A stretch of 64,000 nucleotides of DNA from Thalassoglobus polymorphus (GTDB lineage Bacteria > Planctomycetota > Planctomycetia > Planctomycetales > Planctomycetaceae), in NCBI RefSeq assembly GCF_007744255.1, contig NZ_CP036267.1:620001-684000 (forward strand), read 5' to 3'. The notes under the pieces were generated by a model that had not been told where the DNA came from, did no database searches, and saw only the letters and a program-made list of their open reading frames with translations. Shown here in pieces: positions 18,494 through 28,074 of this stretch. The position numbers were made by a program, and so were the translations under genes. Every line of letters starts with the position of its first letter. The stretch's first letter is position 1.

Positions 18494-19192
18494 ATGCTTA
18501 TTCCTGTTCGTCTTTTGAAAATTTCATCGGTGCCGTTCTGTTTTGCGGTCGCTGTTTTCCTGGCCTCTTCTCTTTCTGCAGAAGAGAAGAAGGAGAAGCC
18601 GGTTGATGCTCCCAAGGGAGAAGTCATCAAGCTCTTTGATGGCAAGTCCTTGAAGAACTGGAAGGTCACCGATTTTGGCGGGGAGGGGACAGTACTTGTA
18701 AAAGATGGACAACTGATTCTTGAGCCAGGCGATCCGATCACCGGAGTTCATTGGGTCGGGAAAGAACTTCCAAATGTGAATTATGAGATTTCATTCGACG
18801 CTCAGCGAGTCGACGGGAATGACTTCTTTTGTGCTCTAACTTTTCCAGTTAAGGAGAAGCTGTGCAGTCTCATCCTGGGAGGTTGGGGTGGGAGTTTGAT
18901 TGGACTTTCTAACATTAATGATTTTGATGCCTCTGAAAATGAGTCGACTGACTACTACTCCTTCGACAACGAAAAGTGGTACAAAATTCGATTGCGAGTT
19001 GACGAGAAGTTCATTCAGGCCTGGATCGACGAGACTCGCATCACGAAGATTGACCACACGGAAAACCGCATCTCTATCCGGATCGAAATGGAACTTTCAA
19101 AACCGCTCGGCTTGGCCTCTTTTCAAACAAAGGGAGCGATTAAAAACTTGAAAATGACGAAGCTGAAACCGGAAGTGAAAAAGAAAGATTGA
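18494..19192 (+). CDS. Secreted DUF1080 (3-keto-disaccharide hydrolase-like) protein
   Basis: The 232-residue protein has a signal peptide (PFCFAVAVFLASSLSAEE) and then the DUF1080 fold: GEVIKLFDGKSLKNWK, a concanavalin-like jelly roll, YEISFDAQRVDGNDFF, and WYKIRLRVDEKFIQAWIDE. The family includes 3-keto-glucoside hydrolases and is greatly expanded in planctomycetes. The substrate cannot be told from sequence. The fold is similar to LamG, so a purely carbohydrate-binding role is possible. Confidence 0.8.
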   Translation: MLIPVRLLKISSVPFCFAVAVFLASSLSAEEKKEKPVDAPKGEVIKLFDGKSLKNWKVTDFGGEGTVLVKDGQLILEPGDPITGVHWVGKELPNVNYEISFDAQRVDGNDFFCALTFPVKEKLCSLILGGWGGSLIGLSNINDFDASENESTDYYSFDNEKWYKIRLRVDEKFIQAWIDETRITKIDHTENRISIRIEMELSKPLGLASFQTKGAIKNLKMTKLKPEVKKKD

Positions 19193-19291
19193 GCGTCGTT
19201 GGCACGCCCCGTTGCAGTCAACTCTTCAGGTGCGGGCCGATTTGGTCTCGGAAAAGTGCTTCCCGGTCTGTCATAGAAAGTCACAGGAGAA

Positions 19292-19945
19292 ATGAAACCA
19301 GTCATTCGCGCAGTCGTCTTTGATATGGACGGCTTGATGTTTAATACGGAAGAAGTCTTCAATCGGTCGGGAACGGAGTTGCTGCGACGACGTGGAAAAG
19401 TTCCGACGCCGATCCTCTTTCATTCCATGATGGGGCGACGCGCTGAAGAAGCGTTTCAGGTGATGATCGATCAAATGGAATTGACTGAGTCGATTGCAGA
19501 ACTTCAAACGGAATCCGAGGAGATTTTCGATTCACTCCTCGATGACATTCTTGCTCCCATGCCGGGATTGCTGAACCTGCTGAATGTCCTGGAACAGCGG
19601 CAGCTTCCCAAGATGGTCGCGACGTCATCGCATCGAAAATATTTGACGGACATTCTGGGACGATTCGATTTATTGCACCGGTTTCCTAAAACGTTGACAG
19701 CTGAAGATGTGACGCATGGGAAGCCGCACCCTGAAATTTATCTGACGGCGGCAGCTCAGTTGGAGGTCTCGCCAAGCGAAATGCTGGTTCTGGAGGACAG
19801 CGAAAATGGAACAAAATCCGCAGCCGCTGCTGGAGCACATATCATTTCTGTCCCGCACGAAATCAGCGCGCATCATGATTTCAGTTCTGCAAAAGCGATC
19901 GCCAAGAGTCTCGATGATCCAGTGATCCACGAGCTGTTGGGATGA
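19292..19945 (+). CDS. HAD-superfamily hydrolase, beta-phosphoglucomutase-like
   Basis: The 217-residue protein carries the HAD motifs: FDMDGLMFN (nucleophile and acid/base Asp) near residue 10, VATSSH (motif II) near 108, and VLEDSENGTKSAAAAG (motif IV) near 165, with a helical cap between motifs I and II. This is subfamily IA (phosphoglycolate phosphatase/beta-phosphoglucomutase type). The substrate is unknown. The ATG has AGGAGA upstream. Its TGA overlaps the ATG of the next gene (ATGA), so the two are translationally coupled. Confidence 0.85.
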   Translation: MKPVIRAVVFDMDGLMFNTEEVFNRSGTELLRRRGKVPTPILFHSMMGRRAEEAFQVMIDQMELTESIAELQTESEEIFDSLLDDILAPMPGLLNLLNVLEQRQLPKMVATSSHRKYLTDILGRFDLLHRFPKTLTAEDVTHGKPHPEIYLTAAAQLEVSPSEMLVLEDSENGTKSAAAAGAHIISVPHEISAHHDFSSAKAIAKSLDDPVIHELLG

Positions 19946-20880
19946 ACAAGTCGTCGACGCTTGATCAGATACCGGAGAAAATGACGCTCAGACGTCAGTT
20001 GATCAGGCTGGTTTTGTTAGCAGGATTCACTTACCTGGGGTTTTGTTTGATGCTGGCGTTTCTTCAGCGCAAGTTGATTTATGTTCCGCGAGCTGCACCG
20101 GTCTTGCTTGCAGAATCTGGTTACCCTGAGGAGCGAATTCGCGAAATCGTTCTTTCCGTTGATGACGGCCTGAACCTCTACGGGTGGTATTGTCTGCCCG
20201 ATACCGGCAAGGCGCCGGCATCTCCCAGGTTGGCACTGATCTTTCCCGGGAATGGTGGCAACCGGCTCAATCGCGTGCGAATTTTGGAGTTAGTGAATGA
20301 CCTTGGTTGTGCTGCTCTGATTGTCGATTATCGCGGCTACGGTGGGAGTCATGGTGCTCCTTCAGAGGAAGCGATCGCGACTGATTGCCGAAAGGTTTGG
20401 GGGTTCGCCACAGGCGAACTGGGATTCTCAAACGATCAGATTATCGTCTTTGGACAATCGTTGGGTGGTGGCGTTGCGACTCGTCTCGTCTGGGAGCTTT
20501 GTCAGGAAAATCAGGCACCAGCGGGGCTCGTTCTTCAGGCAACGTTTACTTCTCTCGTGGATGCCGCTCAACACCGTTTCCCGTGGCTGCCGGTCAATCT
20601 GTTACTTGTTGACAGGTATCCGTCAATCAATCGCATCCCCGATATTACCTGTCCTCTACTCATGCTGCACGGAAGGCAGGATGAAATTGTTCCACTCCAG
20701 CTTGGAGAGCGACTCTTTGCGGTGGCACCAGAGGTCTCCGCAAACGGAATTCAGAAACGTTTCGTCGAGCTTCCAGATGCGGGGCATAATGATATTTATC
20801 ATGTGGCGTTGGACGATGTGATAAAGGCAAAGCGTGAGTTTCTTGACTCGATTCAAGACGCGTCCCGCGGAACTGATTAG
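19942..20880 (+). CDS. Membrane-anchored alpha/beta hydrolase
   Basis: A 312-residue protein with one N-terminal membrane segment (LIRLVLLAGFTYLGFCLMLA) followed by an alpha/beta hydrolase domain of the BEM46/YfhR type. Visible features are the FPGNGGN oxyanion region, DYRGYGGS, nucleophile motif VFGQSLGGG, the Asp in HGRQDEIVP and the His in DAGHNDIY. This is a complete catalytic triad, so hydrolase activity is likely, with unknown substrate. It overlaps the HAD gene by four bases. The stop codon lies inside the hairpin that begins the downstream repeat. Confidence 0.85.
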   Translation: MNKSSTLDQIPEKMTLRRQLIRLVLLAGFTYLGFCLMLAFLQRKLIYVPRAAPVLLAESGYPEERIREIVLSVDDGLNLYGWYCLPDTGKAPASPRLALIFPGNGGNRLNRVRILELVNDLGCAALIVDYRGYGGSHGAPSEEAIATDCRKVWGFATGELGFSNDQIIVFGQSLGGGVATRLVWELCQENQAPAGLVLQATFTSLVDAAQHRFPWLPVNLLLVDRYPSINRIPDITCPLLMLHGRQDEIVPLQLGERLFAVAPEVSANGIQKRFVELPDAGHNDIYHVALDDVIKAKREFLDSIQDASRGTD

Positions 20881-20977
20881 AGCAGTTTGCTCTATCGTGC
20901 CCGTGAAGAGCGCATTTCTCTAGTAAGAATGCTGTTCGTCACGAGGCAGATCCAGCAACCAATTCGAAAGATGCTCC
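20878..20977 (+). repeat. ~100-nt dispersed repeat with TAGAGCA hairpin
   Basis: Starts with a perfect palindrome TAGAGCA-GTT-TGCTCTA (20878-20894), whose first three bases are the stop codon of the hydrolase. It continues CGTGCCCGTGAAGAGCGC, CTCTAGTAA, CACGAGGCAGA and CCAATTCGAAAG up to the next start codon. Related copies occur at 34250, 39713 (inverted), 46370 (inverted) and 61217 (inverted). The hairpin could act as a weak terminator. Confidence 0.65.
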
Positions 20978-20978
20978 A

Positions 20979-21593
20979 ATGCCTCTGCTTGATCCGCAAC
21001 TTCTGGCTGATGCGCATCGACATTTGTCCGGTTCCGATGACGTTCTCGCAGAAGTGATTCGTGAAGTTGGACCATGTACTCTTGATCGTCAAACAAATCG
21101 ATATCGCAGCTTGCTCCGGGCGATTGTCGGTCAACAAATCTCCTCTGCGGCAGCGAAGTCTGTCTTCAATAAGCTCGAAGTTGCCGTTCATTCTAAAACG
21201 CTGAATCCGGAAGCTGTCTCGAGACTGACTGTGGCGGACCTGCGTGGTGCCGGGCTGTCTTCACAGAAGGTTCGCTACGTTCAGGATTTGACAGAACATG
21301 TTCTCGATAAAAGATTGAAGCTTCGTTCCCTGCATTACAAAAGCGACAATGAAGTCATTGAGTTGCTGACTGATGTCAAAGGGATTGGCGAATGGACGGC
21401 ACAGATGTTTCTCATGTTCTCACTCGGGCGTCCTGATATCATGCCGTGGGGAGATCTGGGAATACAGGTCGCAATACGTAATCTGTATGGGTTTTCGGAG
21501 TTACCAAACAAAGCAGAATGCCTCGAAATTTCGCGTCCTTGGCGTCCGTATGCTACAATTGCCAGCTGGTATTTGTGGCGAACACTCGACTGA
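20979..21593 (+). CDS. DNA-3-methyladenine glycosylase II (HhH-GPD)
   Basis: The 204-residue protein belongs to the AlkA/Mag HhH-GPD superfamily, which removes alkylated bases from DNA. It has LLRAIVGQQISSAAAKSVF near residue 45, the helix-hairpin-helix LTDVKGIGEWTAQMFLMF near 130, and the catalytic Asp in MPWGDLGIQ near 155. It is shorter than E. coli AlkA because the N-terminal beta domain is missing, as in yeast Mag1-type enzymes. It starts at the first ATG after the repeat. Confidence 0.9.
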   Translation: MPLLDPQLLADAHRHLSGSDDVLAEVIREVGPCTLDRQTNRYRSLLRAIVGQQISSAAAKSVFNKLEVAVHSKTLNPEAVSRLTVADLRGAGLSSQKVRYVQDLTEHVLDKRLKLRSLHYKSDNEVIELLTDVKGIGEWTAQMFLMFSLGRPDIMPWGDLGIQVAIRNLYGFSELPNKAECLEISRPWRPYATIASWYLWRTLD

Positions 21594-21663
21594 ATAGACG
21601 GCGAATGCGACTTTCGCGGGCACGATAAGCATTGAAAATGCTTTAACACTCAATTCGGGAACG

Positions 21664-23055
21664 ATGATGCTCAGTTTTGTTGACACGAATCGGCGCACCG
21701 GACGACGAGAGTTTTTGCGGGCTGGAAGCTTGGCCTTGGGCGGATTGGGGTTGCCGCTTGCCTTTCAGCGATCTCTCCAGGCAGCGTCAATGCCATCGCT
21801 GCTCACTGACAAAACAGTTGTCTTTGTCTTCATGCATGGTGGCCCAAGCCAGATCGAAACATTCGACCCGAAGATGGGGGCTCCGATTGGGATTTCGAGT
21901 GCAACAGGAGAAGTGAGCACAAAAGTTCCTGGTGTCACTTTCGGAGGGACGTTTCCTCGCTTAGCCAGCTTGGCTGACCAGATGACAATCGTTCGTTCCT
22001 TCCGCACCGGTCGCGGAAACCATGACGTCAAACCGATCGTCAGTGCAGAGACATCGAACGCGAATCTGGGCGCGTTGTATGCCCGGATCGCTGGCCAGAA
22101 TCGTTCCGATTCCGGAATGCCAACCAATGTAAGTCTGTTTCCTCGGTCCGTTGATGATTCAACGATGCCCGCATTCAAAAAACTTGGAGACGTTCAGGCA
22201 ACCGGAGCATTAGGGGCAGGGTATGCTCCATTCAATCCAAGTGGTGGAGGAAATTTACAGGCTGACATGAAACTCAATATTCCCATGACACGGTTAGATC
22301 ACCGTCGCGTCTTATTGAGTGAACTGGATCGTCTGCAACGTCGTATGGAGAAGGACGGAAGTTGGGAAGGGTTGAACTCGATTAAGGAGCAGGCGTTCAG
22401 CACCGTACTCGGAGGAGTTGCAAGTGCGTTCGACCTCAGCGAAGAAGACCCCGCGACGATTCGCCGGTATGACACAGCTCCGCTTGTTCGAACTGAAGAG
22501 ATCGACAAGAAATGGAACAACCACAAACGTTATGCAGACAATGCAAAGAGCCTTGGCAAGTTGATGTTATTGGCTCGCCGGCTTTGTGAACGCGGCTGCG
22601 GTTTTGTGACTGTCACAACAAACTTTGTGTGGGACATGCACGCCGATGCGAACAACGCAGGCGTTGAGGAAGGGATGAGATACATGGGGCTGCCGTTCGA
22701 TCATGCGATCTCCACGTTTCTTGAAGATCTCCAGGACCGAGGTCTTTCGGAGAAAGTTCTGCTGGTCTGCTGCGGAGAAATGGGACGAACTCCCAAGCTC
22801 AACTCTCTCGGTGGTCGCGGTCACTGGGGAGCACTTTCCCCACTCATGCTCGCGGGGGCAGGCATGCCGAAAGGCCAAGTCTTCGGTCAATCAACTCGAG
22901 ACGCAGCCAAGCCACTTTCTGAACCAGTAGAGATTTCCAATCTCGTTTCTACGATCCTCAACACACTAATGGACGGTCCTCAAGTCCGTTTGGAAACCGG
23001 CGCCCCCAAAGAGGTGACAGACGCTTTGTTCGCGCCTCCGATCCCGCTGGGGTGA
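21664..23055 (+). CDS. DUF1501 protein with Tat signal
   Basis: The 463-residue protein opens with a twin-arginine signal (TGRREFLRAGSLALGGLG), so it is probably exported folded through Tat. The core VFVFMHGGPSQIETFDPK, GTFPRLASLADQMTIVRSF and LLVCCGEMGRTPKLN are DUF1501 hallmarks; the fold is alkaline-phosphatase/sulfatase-like. In planctomycetes these genes usually sit next to DUF1549/DUF1553 cytochrome proteins. Here that partner is absent. Enzymatic function is unknown. Confidence 0.92.
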   Translation: MMLSFVDTNRRTGRREFLRAGSLALGGLGLPLAFQRSLQAASMPSLLTDKTVVFVFMHGGPSQIETFDPKMGAPIGISSATGEVSTKVPGVTFGGTFPRLASLADQMTIVRSFRTGRGNHDVKPIVSAETSNANLGALYARIAGQNRSDSGMPTNVSLFPRSVDDSTMPAFKKLGDVQATGALGAGYAPFNPSGGGNLQADMKLNIPMTRLDHRRVLLSELDRLQRRMEKDGSWEGLNSIKEQAFSTVLGGVASAFDLSEEDPATIRRYDTAPLVRTEEIDKKWNNHKRYADNAKSLGKLMLLARRLCERGCGFVTVTTNFVWDMHADANNAGVEEGMRYMGLPFDHAISTFLEDLQDRGLSEKVLLVCCGEMGRTPKLNSLGGRGHWGALSPLMLAGAGMPKGQVFGQSTRDAAKPLSEPVEISNLVSTILNTLMDGPQVRLETGAPKEVTDALFAPPIPLG

Positions 23056-23128
23056 GGCATGGTGCTTACTTCATTTGAAGAAGAGTGGTGCGGCTTCAAT
23101 ATTTTTTGACTGACGAACTGGAACCAAG

Positions 23129-23494
23129 ATGAACCAAAGTTTTCAGCCCTTTCGTATTGAAGGAGAGAGCATCGTTGCCCTGATTTTTATTACAGTGGGC
23201 TACTTGCTTCTTCTGACGCTCGTGACGTTAACATCCAGGTCGAACTCGCTACGTTTGATTGGGCTCGGTCTGGTGACCGCGGTTGCGGGAGTGATGTACT
23301 CAAGTCTCGTCCCGACTGCGGCGCTCACTACGCCGGTCATGATGAAAATTGGATTTTTGCTCGTTCTTGCAGGTGTTTTGGTCCCATTTGCTTCGGAGCC
23401 AAAGACGCCCGTGGTTCAGACTGCATCGTCTTCAGGTGAGACTTCGGAGGGGGCTGGCCTCGGTGGGATGCCCGAAGGAGAAGGCCATGAATAA
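23129..23494 (+). CDS. Small membrane protein, unknown function
   Basis: A 121-residue protein with three predicted helices (IVALIFITVGYLLLLTLVTL, LRLIGLGLVTAVAGVMYSSL, VMMKIGFLLVLAGVLVPFA) and a Ser/Gly/Glu-rich tail. I do not recognise a family. Its last eight bases overlap the next reading frame, which encodes another small membrane protein, so the two are probably co-translated. Confidence 0.6.
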   Translation: MNQSFQPFRIEGESIVALIFITVGYLLLLTLVTLTSRSNSLRLIGLGLVTAVAGVMYSSLVPTAALTTPVMMKIGFLLVLAGVLVPFASEPKTPVVQTASSSGETSEGAGLGGMPEGEGHE

Positions 23495-23717
23495 GTTCTG
23501 GAATTGTGTTTCGAGTCGGAGGTTTCAGTCTGCTCTCATCGCAGTTGTGGTTTGGGCGATCATGTTTCCGGAAGATCTTCAGATCATCCTTGTGCCAGTT
23601 CAAGAATTGTTGAGTGTGACAAAATCTCTTTCAACAGGCGTCTATTTACTTGTCAGTGCGATAGTGATTTGTCGGACCTGGAAAGAGGTCTCTTCGAAGG
23701 TTCCCGACAGGATCTGA
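23487..23717 (+). CDS. Small membrane protein, unknown function (76 residues)
   Basis: Starts at ATG 23487 with AGGAGA upstream and overlaps the previous gene by eight bases. It contains two hydrophobic segments (SALIAVVVWAIMFPEDLQII and TGVYLLVSAIVICRTW). No family was recognised. The coupling and good ribosome-binding site favour a real gene. Confidence 0.55.
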   Translation: MNKFWNCVSSRRFQSALIAVVVWAIMFPEDLQIILVPVQELLSVTKSLSTGVYLLVSAIVICRTWKEVSSKVPDRI

Positions 23718-23800
23718 TGCTGCGAGTATGCGATGCGAACCTGCTTATGAGATTTCCGAAGAGTCAACACAACTCGTGCTCTATTTAAACGAACAGAAAG

Positions 23801-24403
23801 ATGACCAACGCAAAAACTGACCGTGACTGGAATGAGAAGTACGCAACTGCGAATACTCCGTGGGATTCGAATTTACCATCACATGAGCTTCTCAACGTCT
23901 TGAATCAATATGCTGTCTCTCTTGGACGAGCGATTGAGCTGGGATGTGGGACCGGGACGAATGCTGTCGCACTGGCGAAACTTGGTTGGCAAGTGACGGC
24001 GGTCGATTGTGTCCCCCAGGCATTGGAGACGGCAAAGCTGAAAGCGAACGATGCAGGAGTCGTTGTTGATTGGATTGAAGCTGACGTGCAGAACTTTGGG
24101 CAAGGACTCGAACCGTTTGATTTGGTCTTTGACCGTGGCTGTTATCATTGCTGCCGACGAGTCGATCTTGAAGGCTACATGAACACGCTGCGAACGGTGA
24201 CTCAGCCAGGTTCACAGATGCTTTGTCTGTGTGGGAATCCGAACGAAAATGAACAAGGAGGGCCTCCACGTGTTCCTGAAGAGGCTGTGCGAAAAGAATT
24301 TTCGGATCTCTTTGAGATCGATCATCTGCGCGCCTTTCACTTTGAAGATGCTGGAGGGATACAAGGGCCGCTCGGATGGTCCGTCTGGATGAAACGGAAA
24401 TGA
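23801..24403 (+). CDS. Class I SAM-dependent methyltransferase
   Basis: A 200-residue Rossmann methyltransferase related to TehB and thiopurine methyltransferases. Motif I is AIELGCGTGTNAVALAKLG near residue 47, motif II VTAVDCVPQALE near 67, and motif IV FDLVFDRGCYHCC near 107. The N-terminus WNEKYATANTPWDSNLPSHE is typical of the group that methylates small thiols, selenium or tellurium compounds. The actual substrate is unknown. Confidence 0.88.
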   Translation: MTNAKTDRDWNEKYATANTPWDSNLPSHELLNVLNQYAVSLGRAIELGCGTGTNAVALAKLGWQVTAVDCVPQALETAKLKANDAGVVVDWIEADVQNFGQGLEPFDLVFDRGCYHCCRRVDLEGYMNTLRTVTQPGSQMLCLCGNPNENEQGGPPRVPEEAVRKEFSDLFEIDHLRAFHFEDAGGIQGPLGWSVWMKRK

Positions 24404-24540
24404 TTTATCGTTTCATTGAAATCGAATCTCGGTTTCGACATTACTGAAATTCGGGGCCGAAACGATTGACGGCAGCTCATCCGGTCGGTTCAAATCCCTT
24501 CAATCTTCACTTCACCTTTCACCTTCGAACGCGAATCAAA

Positions 24541-25434
24541 ATGGATGCTGGTCCCGAACTTTCAACGTATCTTGCAAGTTTGCGGCTCCTCATTGAGGAG
24601 CGACTCAAGTTCGACACGGAACTTTCTGGACAGTGCCCGCAGAAACTTCAGGAAGCGATTCGATACAGCCTCCTCGCACCGGGGAAGCGTGTGCGGCCTT
24701 GTCTGGCGTTAATGGCATGTGAAGCGTGTGGGGGAGACATCAAATCTGCTCTGCCAGCTGCTTCTGCATTGGAAATGATTCATTGCTATTCGTTGATTCA
24801 TGACGACCTGCCAGCGATGGATGATGATGATCTGCGACGTGGACGACCGACGAACCACATTCAATTCGGTGAGTCGACCGCGATTCTGGCTGGCGATGGC
24901 TTGCTGACTCTCGCCTTTGAAACACTCGCCAAAGGGATCTCCGATCCCCAAGTTGCAATTGCCTGTGTCGCCGATCTTGCCTCGGCAGCCGGTGTGGAAG
25001 GGATGGTCGGAGGGCAACAGGCGGATCTTGAGGGAGAGGAAATTGAAGAGATCTCACTTGAGCATTTGGAGTCGATTCATCGTCGAAAAACTGGACGACT
25101 TTTGACGGCTCCGCTCATCATGGGGGGGAGAATCGCTGGTGCAGACCTTGAAACCCTGAATAATCTCAAGATTTATGGCGAATCGGTTGGATTAGCGTTC
25201 CAAATTGCGGATGATCTCTTGGATGTGGTCGGAGATTCCCGGAAAATGGGGAAAGGTGTCCAGAAAGACGCCGACCACGGAAAAGCGACTTATCCCGCTC
25301 TGTTAGGGCTGGAAGAAAGTCGCAAGAAAGCGAATATAATCATCGAACAAGCCTGCGACGCGATTTCCGGTTTTGGAGATCGTGGGAATTATCTGGCAGC
25401 CTTGGCGAAATACACGATAGAGCGAGACCATTAA
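24541..25434 (+). CDS. ispA: Polyprenyl (geranyl/farnesyl-type) diphosphate synthase
   Basis: This 297-residue enzyme condenses isopentenyl and allylic diphosphates. The first Asp-rich motif is HDDLPAMDDDDLRRG, with YSLIHDDLP before it. The second is FQIADDLLDVVGD, and LLAPGKRVRP is the substrate-binding region. ATG 24541 is preferred over TTG 24466, whose 25-residue extension is unlike the family. The stop TAA overlaps the dxs ATG (TAATG), so both isoprenoid enzymes are co-translated. Whether the main product is C15 or C20 cannot be judged here. Confidence 0.92.
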   Translation: MDAGPELSTYLASLRLLIEERLKFDTELSGQCPQKLQEAIRYSLLAPGKRVRPCLALMACEACGGDIKSALPAASALEMIHCYSLIHDDLPAMDDDDLRRGRPTNHIQFGESTAILAGDGLLTLAFETLAKGISDPQVAIACVADLASAAGVEGMVGGQQADLEGEEIEEISLEHLESIHRRKTGRLLTAPLIMGGRIAGADLETLNNLKIYGESVGLAFQIADDLLDVVGDSRKMGKGVQKDADHGKATYPALLGLEESRKKANIIIEQACDAISGFGDRGNYLAALAKYTIERDH

Positions 25435-27353
25435 TGGAATATCAACTTCTGCCGATGATCGGCTCTCCGAAAGAACTCGAGAGTCTTTCGGAAGATCAAC
25501 TGACTCAACTCGCTGCCGAGATCCGGGAAGCTTTATGCGAGATTGTTTCAGATCGCCCTGCGCACTTCGCGAGTAACCTGGGAGTTGTTGAACTTTGTCT
25601 GGCGCTGCATCTGACGTTTGATTTCTCAAAAGACCGACTGATTTGGGATACCGGTCATCAGATCTATCCGCACAAATTGATCACCGGTCGCTATCCCCAG
25701 TTCAACACGATCCGTCGCAAAGGCGGGTTAATGGGATACCCGAACCCCGAGGAGAGTGAATACGATCTCTTCATGACCGGACATGCCGGAGCGAGCGTTT
25801 CTACTGTTCTGGGACTGAAAGCAGGAGATGATCTGCTCACCCCTGAAGATAATCGGAAAGCAGTCGCGGTCCTCGGTGATGGAGCGCTTCCGTCAGGTGT
25901 GGTCTTTGAAGCATTCAACAATGCTGCTGAGCTCAACAAAGACTTGCTTGTCATCTTGAACGATAACGAAATGGGAATTTGTCCTCGCGTAGGCGGGTTG
26001 GCGAATTATCTCGACAAGGCACGTGTTGCTCCGTTCTATAATGGGCTCAAGAAAGATGTCTCCTGGCTGTTGAATAAAGTCCCGATGATCGGTGAGTCAG
26101 CTGCCGAAAAGGTGGGACAATTCAAAGACGCAGTCAAGAGTTTCCTCCACGGGGGAATGCTCTTCGAAGAGATGGGCTTCCGCTACGTCGGACCTGTCGA
26201 TGGCCACGACCTTCGTGCACTGCGTAAAGCGATGGAGATGGTGAAAGAAGTCAAAGGTCCGGTTCTGCTGCATGTGTTCACCGAGAAAGGACACGGATTC
26301 AAACCGGCATCCGAGAACCCTGTGAAATTCCATACGCCTGCACCGTTCTGCCGGGATAGCGAAGTTGGCGTGGTCTTTCAGAAGAAAGGTTCATCGCCAG
26401 CGTACACGGATCTCGTCAGCGATTCGCTGCACACGATGATGGAGAAAGACAAGCGGGTTTGCGTTCTGACAGCAGCAATGTGTCAGGGGAACAAGCTCGA
26501 TCAGATTCGAGAAGACTACCCCGACCGTTTCTTCGATACCGGGATTTGCGAAGGACACGCCGTTGCCTTTGCTGGTGGAATGGCCAAAGCGGGAATGCGA
26601 CCGGTTGTCGACATTTACAGTACCTTCCTGCAACGAAGTTTTGATCACATCTTCCAGGAAGTCGCACTGCAGAATTTACCCGTCACATTCTGTCTCGATC
26701 GAGCAGGGTTGTGCGGGCCTGATGGTCCAACTCACCACGGTGTGTTCGATGTCTCGTACATGCGGGTCTTCCCGAATATTTCTGTGATGGCGCCCGGGGA
26801 TTCGCTCGACATTGCACCGATGCTCGACTTCACGATGGAGCACAATGGTCCCGCTTCGATTCGTTATCCCAAAACGGGAGCTGAAACGGTCGAACGAACG
26901 TTGGCACCCATCGAGTACGGAAAGTCTGAAGTGCTTCGCTGGGGAGAAGACGGAACCTTCGTCGCCTTCGGGGCACTCTTCCCAGCCTGTGTCGCAGCAG
27001 CGGATCGCCTGGCGAAAGATGGCCTCGACATTGGCGTCGTGAACGCACGATTCCTCAGGCCGCTCGATACTGAGGTGATTTTCAAAGCAATTCAGGAAAC
27101 GAACTTTGTCATCACTGTCGAAGAGAACACACTTTGTGGCGGCTTTGGCAGTACCGTTCTTGAAGCTGCGAATGATGCCGGTCTGAACACTTCGACCATC
27201 AAGCGGCTCGGAATTCCGGATGAGTTCATCGAGCACGGAGAACGCGGCGAACTGCTTGCCGATCTCGGTTTGGATGTTGCCGGCCTGATGGCAACTGCTC
27301 ACCAGATGAATTCGAAGCACGGCAGCAGGAATTCAGATTCCATCGTCGCCTGA
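25434..27353 (+). CDS. dxs: 1-deoxy-D-xylulose-5-phosphate synthase
   Basis: The first enzyme of the MEP isoprenoid pathway condenses pyruvate and glyceraldehyde 3-phosphate with thiamine diphosphate. At 639 residues it has normal length. The N-terminal DTGHQIYPHKLITGR, the TPP motif VLGDGALPSG with LNDNEMGI, the central VDGHDLRAL, and the pyrimidine-binding part with DRAGLCGPDGPTHHGVFD are all present. The coupling to the prenyl synthase upstream fits the pathway. Confidence 0.96.
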   Translation: MEYQLLPMIGSPKELESLSEDQLTQLAAEIREALCEIVSDRPAHFASNLGVVELCLALHLTFDFSKDRLIWDTGHQIYPHKLITGRYPQFNTIRRKGGLMGYPNPEESEYDLFMTGHAGASVSTVLGLKAGDDLLTPEDNRKAVAVLGDGALPSGVVFEAFNNAAELNKDLLVILNDNEMGICPRVGGLANYLDKARVAPFYNGLKKDVSWLLNKVPMIGESAAEKVGQFKDAVKSFLHGGMLFEEMGFRYVGPVDGHDLRALRKAMEMVKEVKGPVLLHVFTEKGHGFKPASENPVKFHTPAPFCRDSEVGVVFQKKGSSPAYTDLVSDSLHTMMEKDKRVCVLTAAMCQGNKLDQIREDYPDRFFDTGICEGHAVAFAGGMAKAGMRPVVDIYSTFLQRSFDHIFQEVALQNLPVTFCLDRAGLCGPDGPTHHGVFDVSYMRVFPNISVMAPGDSLDIAPMLDFTMEHNGPASIRYPKTGAETVERTLAPIEYGKSEVLRWGEDGTFVAFGALFPACVAAADRLAKDGLDIGVVNARFLRPLDTEVIFKAIQETNFVITVEENTLCGGFGSTVLEAANDAGLNTSTIKRLGIPDEFIEHGERGELLADLGLDVAGLMATAHQMNSKHGSRNSDSIVA

Positions 27354-27399
27354 GTTTGCTTTCTGGTCAATCTCAATGGAACGCCTTCCGGTGCAGCGG

Positions 27400-27882
27400 T
27401 CACGTCTGTTGCATCGGAGGACGTGCATCAACGTGTCGCCACGCAGCGAGCGTCATCATCAGATATGTCAACGATGAAATCCATTCAATCGTTGTCAGTT
27501 GGTTGTATCGGCGGTGACCAATCGTGAACGCATCACGATCAGTAATCTCTACGGCATCCATGTCAATGACAGCATCCAGATGCCCATGGACAATCACCAG
27601 ACCGACGAGCGAGCAGACAAGGACCAGGCTGCAGGCGACGAGTGTAAATCCATATTTGCGAGAGACCTTCATCACCAACGCTGCATTCCAGAGCATCAAG
27701 ACAGCAGTGACTCCTCCAGCGATCTGTAACCAGTGAGTCACACGCTGAGTGATCAATCCTCCGACCATCGAGTCGGTCAGCACATCATGGGCGATGCGAA
27801 CCACGATCCCGGTATAAAACGTCAGCCCGCCCCAAAAGACGGAAAACGCAATCAGCAAGAGCACCCTGCAAACGGTGATCAT
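27400..27882 (-). CDS. Integral membrane protein, unknown function
   Basis: A 160-residue protein with four hydrophobic segments and short connecting loops (VLLLIAFSVFWGGLTFYTGIV, WLQIAGGVTAVLMLW, VACSLVLVCSLVGLVIVHGHL, WISSLTYLMMTLAAW). The general layout resembles DUF4149-like small membrane proteins. The start is ATG 27882; a TTG two codons earlier is possible. It converges with dxs. No specific function is assigned. Confidence 0.6.
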   Translation of the reverse strand: MITVCRVLLLIAFSVFWGGLTFYTGIVVRIAHDVLTDSMVGGLITQRVTHWLQIAGGVTAVLMLWNAALVMKVSRKYGFTLVACSLVLVCSLVGLVIVHGHLDAVIDMDAVEITDRDAFTIGHRRYNQLTTIEWISSLTYLMMTLAAWRHVDARPPMQQT

Positions 27883-28074
27883 CAACAAGATCTTTCTATA
27901 ATCTCAGTTCGTGTACGTGGCTCAGGCATGGTGGAATTCATCCAATGTCTTCGGTTGGATGTCACCAGGATGTCAATTTTAGTGAACGACTCAATGATTC
28001 GCATCGTCCAACGTTAGCCGTCGGGGCCATTCGCTTCGCTACTGACCCTTGCCACCCTTGTCGGGACCAGAAGA

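Noticed and set aside
24480-24510. GGTTCAAATCCC, resembling a tRNA T-loop
   Set aside because: No matching acceptor, anticodon or D arms around it; part of the leader before the prenyl synthase.
26676-27320. 214-codon minus-strand frame
   Set aside because: Antisense to the conserved C-terminal half of dxs.
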